Assembly (NCBI GenBank): GCA_033850885.1
Contig: JAWWPG010000009.1
Coordinates: 1-64,000 of the forward strand
Source: JAWWPG01 sp033850885
GTDB taxonomy: Bacteria; Actinomycetota; Actinomycetes; Propionibacteriales; Nocardioidaceae
Length of the DNA stretch: 64,000 nt
Reading direction: 5' to 3'
Positions 43,615-50,985 of this stretch are shown here, one piece after another. The notes under the pieces were generated by a model. That model ran no database searches. It was not told the origin of the DNA and saw only the letters and a list, made by a program, of their open reading frames with translations. How positions within the stretch are numbered: position 1 is the stretch's first letter; each line of letters starts with the position of its first letter. The translations under genes were made by a program, and so were the position numbers.

Positions 43615-44554
43615 GTCGACTCCTTGAGTGCCCGACTGGTGCGGGCTAAGGCCCTACGAAGCTTGCTGCGGTCGATCCCTTCACCCTTTCCAAACGCCCA
43701 GAGCCCCATTCGCACAGGTCGGGCCTACGGATCAGCCCGTCACGATTCGCCAGGCTGCGTCTCATCGATGCCTCGCGGAAGCTCCTAGGCTTGCCGCGTT
43801 TCACCTGCCTTTCCTGGTGGTTCGACCACCGGGCAGTGTCCACAGAAGACAGCCGTGTGAGGCAGTCCGATTCCAGTCGATCGGCCCCAACCCCGAGCAG
43901 CTCTTCGGCCGCCGCGCCAAGTTGTGAACTGCCCCGGGTCTCGTGGAGAGTCTGATTCCCCGGAGGATGGGGGTCATGCCGGCACAGAGGAAGTATCCGC
44001 AGGAGTTGCGGGAGAGGGCTCCAGCACCACTCAGAGCATGCGCGTCGCGGCGCGGATCTCGGTCGCCGGTGCGCCGTCTGACCGGCTTTGTGAGATGAGG
44101 CGGCGCGGCGGCGCGAATAGGGAAACTTCCCGATGTCGGCGAACACCTTAGGGGTTCAGAATCGAGGGAGTAAGCGAGGAAGCCGTCACCTGCGCGATCA
44201 CGTGCGTCAACAGGGAGTACGACCATTCTGCCGATCGATTCCGACTTCGCCGTCCGCCTCACCCGCGCCGATGCGCAGCCCGCGCTTCCGCATGTTCACC
44301 GCACCCGACCGCGACCTTGCGTCGTCGGCGGCCGCCAGTTCCCGAGCGGCCGGGGAGGCGGCCGCGTGCCGCCGCCACGAACAGTCGTCCAGGGGCCCGG
44401 TCAAGCCCGCCGCAGCGCGAGCTCCTCCTGGTCGACTTCGCCTCGGCCCGCCCGCGACGGTGAAACCAGCGGCGACCCAACGGCTGAGCTCATCAGCCTT
44501 TCCAATATCAGGCTGGCGACCTGACAAGCCCGCCGAGTCACAAAGGAGACCACA
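43615..44554. other. 940-base stretch of decayed sequence
   Basis: No intact gene is supported here. Open frames on both strands have amino acid compositions typical of shadow frames (rich in Arg, Pro, Ser) and no recognisable domain. The only identifiable content is the transposase remnant at 43925-44030. The GC content and codon pattern look less regular than in the neighbouring genes, in line with degraded mobile DNA. Confidence 0.6.
43925..44030 (+). mobile_element. remnant of an IS3-type insertion sequence (5' end and start of orfA)
   Basis: The stretch starting TGAACTGCCCCGGGTCTCGT resembles the left end of actinobacterial IS3-family elements. Forty-odd bases later ATG 43976 opens MPAQRKYPQELRERA, the standard beginning of the IS3 transposase orfA (helix-turn-helix protein). 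The match ends after about 15 codons and no orfB or right end is seen. It is therefore a broken relic, probably linked to the rearrangement that damaged the adjacent permease gene. Confidence 0.7.
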
Positions 44555-44746
44555 ATGTTCCAGAATCCTCCTACACCAGGTTCGGCAGGCGTCATTGACC
44601 GGCGGCAGCTGGAGAAGTCTGTCTCCTGGACCCGCCGTGAACGGCTCCGGTTGCTGTGGTACCGATTCCGCCTGACAGTCGTGGAGATGAACTACGCCAC
44701 CCGGCGAATGGTCGAGCTGCAGTCGTTCGGAGGTTCGCGGTGCTGA
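44555..44746 (+). CDS. small basic protein of unknown function
   Basis: A 63-residue protein with a strong ribosome site (AAAGGAG six bases before ATG 44555). The C-terminal two thirds, TRRERLRLLWYRFRLTVVEM and NYATRRMVELQSFG, form a likely amphipathic helix rich in Arg and Leu with aromatic residues, a pattern I associate with short actinobacterial ORFs near amino acid permeases, but no family can be named. It lies alone between the decayed region and the terminator of the convergent permease gene. Strong translation signals and a protein-like sequence argue for a real gene. Confidence 0.55.
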   Translation: MFQNPPTPGSAGVIDRRQLEKSVSWTRRERLRLLWYRFRLTVVEMNYATRRMVELQSFGGSRC

Positions 44747-44810
44747 TATCTTCCCCACCTGGCCAGACGCCGGGCGCGAAGTGGCCCGCGAGGCAGGCCC
44801 ATCAACAGAA

Positions 44811-44837
44811 GGCCCCGTCCCGCAGCGGGACGGGGCC
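44811..44837 (-). terminator. hairpin terminator after the APC permease
   Basis: Bases 44811-44823 (GGCCCCGTCCCGC) pair perfectly with 44825-44837, a 13-bp arm with a tiny loop. On the minus strand the stem is followed by TTCTGTTG. It lies 41 bases after the stop of the permease gene at 44879, and may also stop plus-strand transcription from the small gene at 44555. Confidence 0.75.
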
Positions 44838-44878
44838 ACCATGCAGGAACCTGCCTGGCCGTGGGCCTGGCCGCCCCG

Positions 44879-46528
44879 TCAGTGTCTGGGCACCTCCGGC
44901 TCCTCGCCATGCTCCGCCTGCCGGTCGACCAGGTCCATCATTTCCTCGGTGGGCAGCCTGGTGGCCATGGCCCAGTAGAAGATCACCAAGCTGAACACGG
45001 CGATGAGCAGCATGTCCCACCAGAATGGGATGTTGCCGGTGTTCCCGTCCGCCGGAGAAGGGTACTGGCCCTGCCAGGAGATGATGCCCACGCCGACCAG
45101 CCACACCGGCAGCCACACCGCCGACTTCCAGTCCAGCGGCGGTCGCTCTTTGTCGAGCGCCATGCCGATGCCGATCAGCACGTACCCGATCACCAGCACG
45201 ATGCCCAGCTTCCAGACCACGACGAAGCCCGACCAGTAGATGAGCAGGTTGGCTACCACGAACGCGGCCGGGGTAAGGAAGCCGGCGGCCGGCATCCGGT
45301 AGGGCCGGTCCGCATCCGGCACCTGCCGGCGGAAGGCACCCACGGAGAGCGGGGCGCCGGCGTACATGAGCACGCTCGCGCCGACGATGATGCCCACCAG
45401 GTCTCGCCAGCTCGGGAACGGCAACAAGAAGACCAAACCGAACAGGAACGCGAAGATCAGGCCGACCCACGGGATGCCGTGTCTGTTGACTCGACCGAAG
45501 ATCTGCGGTGCGTACCGGTTCCTAGCCAGGCCGTAGCTGACCCGCGAGGTCCCCGTCGTGTAGATCAGGCCTGTCCCGGACGGGGAGATGAACGCGTCGA
45601 TCCGCAAGATGTGCGCCAGCCACGCGAGCCCGACCAGGGACGCCACGGCGGCGAACGGCCCCGCGTTGATCGCTGGGTCGGTGATGTGCTGGAGCCCGTG
45701 CGGGATTACGCTCGCGGGCAGCGCACCAATGAACGCGATCTGCAAGCCGATGTAGATCACGGTGCCGATCACAATTGAGCCGATGATCGCCCGCGGCAGG
45801 TTGCGGCCGGGGTCCTTGATTTCGCCGGCGAGCTGGTCGGCCTGCTCGAAACCCGAGTAGGCGAAGATGATGCCCGACAGCGGCAGGGCCGCGGTCAGGC
45901 CCCTGATGCCGCCGGGGAACATGCTTTGTCCCCCCGCGGTGAAGTTGCCCGGGTCGAACTTGAACATGAGCACGATGATGGCCAGGATCGGGACCGCAAC
46001 CTTCCACCACGTGATGACGTTGTTGACCTTGGCGAAGATGCGCATGGCGAGGAAGTTGATGGCGGTGAATACCGCCATCAGTACCACTGTCACCACCAGC
46101 CCGGTATTGGTGATCTTGTCCGTATCTGCGTTGTACAGGCTCGGCCAGTAGTAGGAGGCATAGGTGACGAACGCGTAGCACTCGATCGGTGCAATGGTGA
46201 CCGCCTGCAAGTACGAGAAGAAGCCGAACCCGATGCCGGCGACACTGCCGAACGCGAAGTGCGGGAACCTGGCCGTCCCACCGGAGACCGGGTACATCGC
46301 GCCGAGCTCGGCGTGAGCGAGGGCTAGGACGATGATCACGACTGCGGCGATGATCCAGGCCAGCCAGGCACCCCCACCGATCAGCAGCGCTGCAGTCAGA
46401 GGAGCGAACAGCCAGCCGGAGCCGATGATCGATGTCTCGGATGCCCAGGTGGCGCCGATCAGGCCCAGTTCCCGTCTGAAACCGACGTCAGTCGGGGCTA
46501 CCCTTTCGGGCGCAGAGTCAATTGCCAT
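44879..46528 (-). CDS. APC family amino acid permease
   Basis: A 549-residue permease with about twelve to thirteen hydrophobic segments. Family marks include RELGLIGATWASETSIIGSGWLFAP-type helix 1, ELGAMYPVSGGTARFPHFAFGS, FAYSGFEQADQLAGEIKDPGRNLPRAI in the conserved loop after helix 6, and INRHGIPW-like VNRHGIPWVGLIFAF. The C-terminal tail is hydrophilic (RQAEHGEEPEVPRH). ATG 46528 follows a GAGAGGGAAGG stretch. It is the intact relative of the pseudogene at 41922, so the locus may have carried two such permeases. Substrate unknown. A hairpin terminator follows. Confidence 0.92.
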   Translation of the reverse strand: MAIDSAPERVAPTDVGFRRELGLIGATWASETSIIGSGWLFAPLTAALLIGGGAWLAWIIAAVVIIVLALAHAELGAMYPVSGGTARFPHFAFGSVAGIGFGFFSYLQAVTIAPIECYAFVTYASYYWPSLYNADTDKITNTGLVVTVVLMAVFTAINFLAMRIFAKVNNVITWWKVAVPILAIIVLMFKFDPGNFTAGGQSMFPGGIRGLTAALPLSGIIFAYSGFEQADQLAGEIKDPGRNLPRAIIGSIVIGTVIYIGLQIAFIGALPASVIPHGLQHITDPAINAGPFAAVASLVGLAWLAHILRIDAFISPSGTGLIYTTGTSRVSYGLARNRYAPQIFGRVNRHGIPWVGLIFAFLFGLVFLLPFPSWRDLVGIIVGASVLMYAGAPLSVGAFRRQVPDADRPYRMPAAGFLTPAAFVVANLLIYWSGFVVVWKLGIVLVIGYVLIGIGMALDKERPPLDWKSAVWLPVWLVGVGIISWQGQYPSPADGNTGNIPFWWDMLLIAVFSLVIFYWAMATRLPTEEMMDLVDRQAEHGEEPEVPRH

Positions 46529-46919
46529 GTTTGAACCTTCCCTCTCCGGTTCGCATGCGGGGCGGTATGACGTCGGGCCTCATGGTAGTGGAAGTTGCGC
46601 CTCGTGGTAATGGTCAGAAGCGGTCGCACGGCTTCGTTTCGGTAACGCGAGTCAGCCCCCAGAAGCCGATGCCTCTGTTCAGCTCGCCGCGATGACCTTC
46701 GGGGAGGATCGTGTCGGTCGCCACTTCTTCACCTCTTCGCTCGAGGTCGCGCCGGTCAGGGCGCGGACGTCAGGATTCTCTCAGCAAGAACTTGCCACCA
46801 AATGGTCCGCTGCGCACGTAGTGAGCGTGATTTTCGTCGACGTGTCGCCGTGACTGTGGACAAATCGACACGATCGTCGTCCCTGAGCAGCGGCTGTCGC
46901 GGGCTGACGCTGGCGGGCG
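46529..46919. other. 391-base intergenic region
   Basis: No gene supported on either strand. It holds the upstream region of the permease gene on one side and the 3' flank of the CBS-domain gene on the other. I see no strong hairpin, repeat or recognisable promoter in it. Confidence 0.6.
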
Positions 46920-47351
46920 CTAGCCGGGGCCGGAGACGTAGGACTCCAGCTGGTCGCGCTCGAACTCGAGCTCGTCGATGCGGGACTTGACGACGTCGCC
47001 GATCGACACGATCCCCTGGAGCTCACCGTCGGTCACCACCGGTACGTGGCGGATGCGGCGTTGCGTCATCAGCTTCATGAGCTCGTGCACGGACTGGTGC
47101 GGCTCGGCGGTGACGACCTCGGCCGTCATCAGATCGCTGACCGGCCTGTCCAGGACGCCGGGGCCATCGGCGAGGCCACGGACGACATCGCGCTCCGAGA
47201 CAATTCCTGCCACCGGCCGCTCACGCGTTGCGACGAGGACGGCGCCGATGTTCTTCTCCACGAGCAGTGCCACCAGGTTCCGCACCGTGGTGTCCGGGGA
47301 CACCGTGATCACCTCAGCGCCCTTCGTCTTGAGCACCTCGTTGATCCGCAT
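46920..47351 (-). CDS. CBS domain pair protein
   Basis: A 143-residue protein made of two CBS domains. The first is VLKTKGAEVITVSPDTTVRNLVALLVEKNIGAVLVATRERPVAGIVSERDVVRGLA in outline and the second is VVTAEPHQSVHELMKLMTQRRIRHVPVVTDGELQGIVSIGDVVKSRI, both with the G-hV-S-x-x-D signature. Such stand-alone pairs bind adenine nucleotides and act as energy or redox sensors; the partner is unknown. A short charged helix ends the protein. ATG 47351. It is divergent from the membrane protein gene at 47429. Confidence 0.92.
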   Translation of the reverse strand: MRINEVLKTKGAEVITVSPDTTVRNLVALLVEKNIGAVLVATRERPVAGIVSERDVVRGLADGPGVLDRPVSDLMTAEVVTAEPHQSVHELMKLMTQRRIRHVPVVTDGELQGIVSIGDVVKSRIDELEFERDQLESYVSGPG

Positions 47352-47428
47352 CGTTCGCCTCCCGGTCCCGTCCGTCCTGCTCAGCTGTCCGATGTGTCAG
47401 CGCGCCGGCAGGTCGGCGTACGCTGCGG

Positions 47429-48247
47429 ATGTCCCTACCTGCGAAGATGGCCGATGTGTCGACCGTACTCGAAGCCGGATCGGTGCGCACGGTTTCCGGA
47501 CCCTGGCCGGCACCCGTGCTGGTCGGTGGCGCGATGGGGTGGATCACCTTCGCACTCGTCGTCGACTCGCACTCGACGATCGCCGTCCAGCGCCTCCTCG
47601 GCCTCGTCACCTGGGGCGTGCTGGTTGCCCTGCTGGCTCGTGAGACGCCGCTGGTGCGGGTGCAGACCGCAGTCGTCGTGGTGTTCGCATCCCTGGTGGA
47701 GTACACGTTCTCCCCACTCCTCGGGGTTTACCTCTACCGCTTCCACAACGTGCCCGCCTATGTGCCTCCGGGACACGGCCTGATCTACCTCACGGCGCTC
47801 GCCATCGGCCGGACGCTGTTCGTGCGCGCCCATGCGCGGGTCCTCGTCTGCGCCGTCGTGCTGGTGGGCGGATCCTGGTCGCTGTACGGCGTCGCGCTTG
47901 CCGACCGGAGGGACGTGCTCGGCGCGTTCTGGTTCGTGTGCCTGGCCGCCTTCCTGCGATGGGGACCGTCGCGCGCCTTCTACGTCGGGGCGTTCCTGGC
48001 CGTCAGCTACCTCGAGCTTGTCGGCACCTCGTTGGGTGTGTGGGCCTGGCAGGCCCACGACCCGACCGGGATCGTGTCGATCGGCAACCCGCCCTCCGGG
48101 GCCGCCGGCGGCTACGGCTGGTTCGACCTGGCTGCCATGGTGCTGGGTCCGGCCATCCTGGTGCGAGCAGCTGCCTTCAGCGGCCGTCTTTGTCCGGGTC
48201 GGCTCCCCGCTGCGGCTCTGCCGCCATGCGTCGACGCCGAGCACTGA
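47429..48247 (+). CDS. polytopic membrane protein of unknown function
   Basis: A protein of up to 272 residues with about seven hydrophobic helices, including WGVLVALLARETPLVRVQ, GLIYLTALAIGRTLF, VLVCAVVLVGGSWSLYGVAL and FDLAAMVLGPAILVRAAAF. Conserved-looking aromatic and charged residues occur in FASLVEYTFSPLLGVYLYRFHNVPAYVPPGHG, which may form a lipid or ligand pocket. No family is recognised with confidence. The start is ATG 47429 or 47447; neither has a strong ribosome site. Its last 24 codons overlap, tail to tail, the end of hisN (71 bases), so the C-terminus GRLCPGRLPAAALPPCVDAEH may be non-native. Confidence 0.75.
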   Translation: MSLPAKMADVSTVLEAGSVRTVSGPWPAPVLVGGAMGWITFALVVDSHSTIAVQRLLGLVTWGVLVALLARETPLVRVQTAVVVVFASLVEYTFSPLLGVYLYRFHNVPAYVPPGHGLIYLTALAIGRTLFVRAHARVLVCAVVLVGGSWSLYGVALADRRDVLGAFWFVCLAAFLRWGPSRAFYVGAFLAVSYLELVGTSLGVWAWQAHDPTGIVSIGNPPSGAAGGYGWFDLAAMVLGPAILVRAAAFSGRLCPGRLPAAALPPCVDAEH

Positions 48248-49085
48248 GGTCGTCAAGCGGGCCGCTTTGGCCTTCTGAACCAGGGGCTGAGTCGGTGGGT
48301 AGCGCTCCGATGAAGGCCATCACCTGCTCGTGCAGGCGCCCGTTGGTGGCGAGGGCGTTTCCACCCCCGGGTCCCGCCGTACCGTCCAGGCTGGTGAACC
48401 GGCCGCCGGCCTCCTCGACGATGACCGACACCGCCGCCATGTCATGCAGCGCGAGCTCCGGCTCGGCAGCGATGTCGACACCGCCTTCCGCCACGAGCAT
48501 GTAGGACCAGAAGTCGCCGACCGCGCGGGTACGCCAACAGCGGCGGGTGAGGGCGAGGAAGTCCTCGAGGCGGCCGTGGCGCTCCCACGCCGACAGTGAC
48601 GCGTAGGAGAAGTGCGCGTCCTCGAGTGCCGCCACGTCCGAGACGTGGCAGGCGGTGGCCGAATGGAGCGACTTGCCGTTCCAGGCGCCGCTGCCCTTGG
48701 CGGCCCACCAGCGGCGTCCCAGCGCGGGTGCCGTGACGACTCCGGCCACCACCTCGTCCTCGACCATCAGCCCGATCAACGTCGCCCAGATCGGCACCCC
48801 CCGGATGAAGCTCTTCGTGCCGTCGATCGGGTCGATCACCCAGCGCCGCGGGCCCCAGCCGGTTGCGCCGGCCTCCTCACCGAGCACAGCGTCGCGGGGG
48901 CGGGCGCGCCCGAGCGTGCGTCGCAGCACGTCCTCCACGCGCTCGTCGGCGTCGGACACCGGCGTCAGGTCGGGTTTCGTGACGACGTGCAGGTCTAGTG
49001 CCTTGAAGCGGTCCATCGTCAACGAGTCGGCATCGTCGGCGAGGACATGCGCCAGCCGCACGTCGTCGGTGTGGTCGGGCGGCAT
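48177..49085 (-). CDS. hisN: histidinol-phosphatase / inositol monophosphatase family
   Basis: A 302-residue magnesium-dependent phosphatase of the inositol monophosphatase family, close to actinobacterial HisN, which dephosphorylates histidinol phosphate in histidine synthesis. Metal-binding motifs: VLGEEAGATG (Glu pair), WVIDPIDGTKSFIRGVPIWATLIGL (DPIDGT) and the late AAEPELALHDMAAVSVIVEEAGG (E/D-x-x-x-HD). ATG 49085 gives the normal N-terminus MPPDHTDDVRLAHVLADDADS. The last 40 residues (GPLDDLSARRRRMAAEPQRG) extend beyond the domain and overlap the convergent membrane protein gene. Naming as HisN rests on motif similarity and core-gene context. Confidence 0.85.
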   Translation of the reverse strand: MPPDHTDDVRLAHVLADDADSLTMDRFKALDLHVVTKPDLTPVSDADERVEDVLRRTLGRARPRDAVLGEEAGATGWGPRRWVIDPIDGTKSFIRGVPIWATLIGLMVEDEVVAGVVTAPALGRRWWAAKGSGAWNGKSLHSATACHVSDVAALEDAHFSYASLSAWERHGRLEDFLALTRRCWRTRAVGDFWSYMLVAEGGVDIAAEPELALHDMAAVSVIVEEAGGRFTSLDGTAGPGGGNALATNGRLHEQVMAFIGALPTDSAPGSEGQSGPLDDLSARRRRMAAEPQRGADPDKDGR

Positions 49086-49216
49086 ACCGGTCAGGCTATG
49101 CCGTGCGCCTTTGACACCGCCGAAAGGCGCGCTGTTGAACCTTCCGACGTGGCGGGCCGTACTACCACTACGCTCGCCGGAGGCGCGAAGTGCTTCCTGA
49201 CCCGCCAGGAGACTGC

Positions 49217-49759
49217 ATGATCCCCAAACAGATCCATGGGCTGCCGGTTCACCCCCTCGCGGTTCATGCACCGATCGTGCTGATCCCCCTCGCGGTCCTG
49301 CTTGCCATCCTGTTCGTCATCCCGCGCACCCGCGCCTGGGCCGCCCTCCCGATGGCGATCGTGGCCGTCGCTGCTCTGCTGTCAGTCGAAGTCGCGCGGA
49401 TCAGTGGCTACAACTTCAAGGCGCACTTCGCGGCGCTCGGCGGCAAGGGGTTCAGCCAGTCCCTCATCGGACGGCTCATAGCAAGCCACCAGAGCAAGGC
49501 CAACGTGCTCTTCTACCTGATGATCGTCTTCGCGATCGTCGCGGTCGTGGTGTACCTGCTGTGGCTGCGCCCGCAGTGGTCGCCGGTGAAGGCCGAGTTC
49601 ACCGGCGTACTCCAGTACGTCGCGTGTGGGGTGCTGGTGATCGGCGCCCTCGTGATCGCGGTCCAGGTCTACCGGGTCGGCGAGGCCGGATCCAAGATCG
49701 TGTGGAACCCGGACGGCACCCAGAGCTACAACTCGAGCGCCGTCCTCACCCCCCGTTGA
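49217..49759 (+). CDS. DUF2231-like membrane protein
   Basis: A 180-residue membrane protein with four hydrophobic segments. It starts IPKQIHGLPVHPLAVHAPIVLIPLAVLL, the GxPxHPLxVHxPxxLxP motif of DUF2231 proteins, in which the histidines are suggested to bind a metal or heme. ATG 49217 has AGGAG six bases upstream. The C-terminal segment (NPDGTQSYNSSAVLTPR) is hydrophilic. Its stop codon TGA (49757) lies inside the first copy of the repeat array at 49753, so the last codons and the stop are shared with that repeat. Confidence 0.82.
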   Translation: MIPKQIHGLPVHPLAVHAPIVLIPLAVLLAILFVIPRTRAWAALPMAIVAVAALLSVEVARISGYNFKAHFAALGGKGFSQSLIGRLIASHQSKANVLFYLMIVFAIVAVVVYLLWLRPQWSPVKAEFTGVLQYVACGVLVIGALVIAVQVYRVGEAGSKIVWNPDGTQSYNSSAVLTPR

Positions 49760-49978
49760 CCCGTCGCAAAATTGCCGTTGACCCGTCACAAAGTTGCCGT
49801 TGACCCGTCACAAACTTGCCGTTCGGCCGTCACAAAATTGCCGTTCGGCCGTCACAATCGCCGTGCCCCCTCACGTCTTTGGTGGACGCCCAATTCTCCG
49901 ACGGCTCAACCCCGACTTTCCGACGGCTCGACCCCGATTTTCCGACGGCTCAACCCCAATTTTGTGACGGCTCGACGG
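49753..49978. repeat. head-on array of 22-nt repeats (array A)
   Basis: Five tandem direct copies of a 22-nt unit, with core GTTGACCCGTCGCAAAATTG, run from 49753 to 49858 with an exact 22-base period; the fifth is short. After a spacer (49859-49890), four copies in inverted orientation run from 49891 to 49978, again with a 22-base period. Both sets can pair into a long hairpin. The array fills the gap between the convergent DUF2231 and rsgA genes. Members differ mainly at TTGACCC/TTCGGCC/TTGAGCC and CGCAAAA/CACAAAG positions. There are no unique spacers, so this is not a CRISPR. Confidence 0.9.
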
Positions 49979-49983
49979 GAGGG

Positions 49984-50985
49984 TCAGTCGCCGCCTTCGC
50001 GGCTGGCGAGGAGCCGACGGAACGAGGCGACCCGTTCCGGGTCGACCCGTCCTTCGGCGACCGCCCCGTCCAGGGCGCACTCGGGCTCGGAGGCAGCATG
50101 GGTACACCCGCGGGGGCAGTCCTCCGTGATCAGGTCGAGGTCCTCGAACGCCCCGATGAGCTCGCGGGGGTTGACGTGCGCGAGGCCGAAGCTTCGGATG
50201 CCCGGGGTGTCCACCACCCAGCCGCCAAAGGGCAGCTCCAGCGCGTACGCCGACGTGGAGGTATGACGACCTCTGCCGGTGACGGCGTTGACGATGCCGG
50301 TGGACCTCGTGGCCCCCGGGACCAGCGCGTTGACCAGCGTCGACTTGCCGACCCCCGAGTGGCCGACCAGCACGCTCACCTCGCCACGCAGGCGTTCGAC
50401 GACCGGTGAGAGATCGTCGCCGCGCCGGGTGACCACCGATGAGACGCCCAGGGCCCGGTACACGGACAACAGCTCCTCGGGATCCCCGAGGTCCGACTTG
50501 GTCAGGCACAGCAGCGGCCTCATTCGGGCGTCGTAGGCCGCGACGAGGCACCTGTCGATGAGCCGGGTCCGGGGTGGCGGATCTGCGATGGACGTGACGA
50601 TGACCAGCTGGGTCGCGTTGGCGACGATGATGCGCTCCACCGGGTCGTCGTCGTCGGCGCTGCGCCTCAGCACGGTCGTCCGGTCGCGCACCTCGACGAT
50701 CCGGGCCAGTGACCCCTCGTCGCCCGAGGAGTCCCCGACCAGGCGCACCCGGTCACCAACGACGACTCCCTTGCGCCCAAGGTGCCGGGCCTTCACCGCG
50801 AACACCGTCCGGGGGTTAACCTCGTCGCTCATCCGGACCGTGAGGCGCCCCCGGTCGACCGTGACGACGAACCCCGAGAGGGCATCCGGGTAGGTGGGGC
50901 GATCCTTGGTGCGCGGCCGCGTGTTGCGCCGTGGTCGCTCGAAACGCTCGTTGTCGTCCTCGTCCCCGAAAGCCTCCGGGCTCAC
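49984..50985 (-). CDS. rsgA: ribosome small subunit-dependent GTPase A
   Basis: A 333-residue circularly permuted GTPase that matures the 30S subunit. The OB domain (about residues 35-105) is followed by G4 LTKSDL, G1 VGHSGVGKSTLVNAL and G3 DTPGIRSFG in permuted order, then the zinc motif CPRGCTHAASEPECALDGAV. I choose GTG 50985, which overlaps the aroA stop by four bases; a GTG at 51003 would add six residues. An N-terminal charged extension (EDDNERFERPRRNTRPRTKD) is usual in actinobacteria. The aroA-rsgA order is conserved in actinobacteria. Its stop lies five bases from repeat array A. Confidence 0.96.
   Translation of the reverse strand: MSPEAFGDEDDNERFERPRRNTRPRTKDRPTYPDALSGFVVTVDRGRLTVRMSDEVNPRTVFAVKARHLGRKGVVVGDRVRLVGDSSGDEGSLARIVEVRDRTTVLRRSADDDDPVERIIVANATQLVIVTSIADPPPRTRLIDRCLVAAYDARMRPLLCLTKSDLGDPEELLSVYRALGVSSVVTRRGDDLSPVVERLRGEVSVLVGHSGVGKSTLVNALVPGATRSTGIVNAVTGRGRHTSTSAYALELPFGGWVVDTPGIRSFGLAHVNPRELIGAFEDLDLITEDCPRGCTHAASEPECALDGAVAEGRVDPERVASFRRLLASREGGD

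Noticed and set aside
43646..44262. Overlapping minus-strand frames of about 150-165 codons
   Set aside because: No domain, they cross the IS3 relic and have shadow-like composition.
44207..44842. Minus-strand frame of 211 codons in the decayed region
   Set aside because: Low-complexity Arg/Ala/Ser-rich composition, no ribosome site and overlap with a hairpin terminator and a better small ORF.
49772..50266. Plus-strand open frames across repeat array A translating to repeated RHKxAVDPSQ-like peptides
   Set aside because: The peptides are only translated repeats and then antisense rsgA; no ribosome site or protein-like content.
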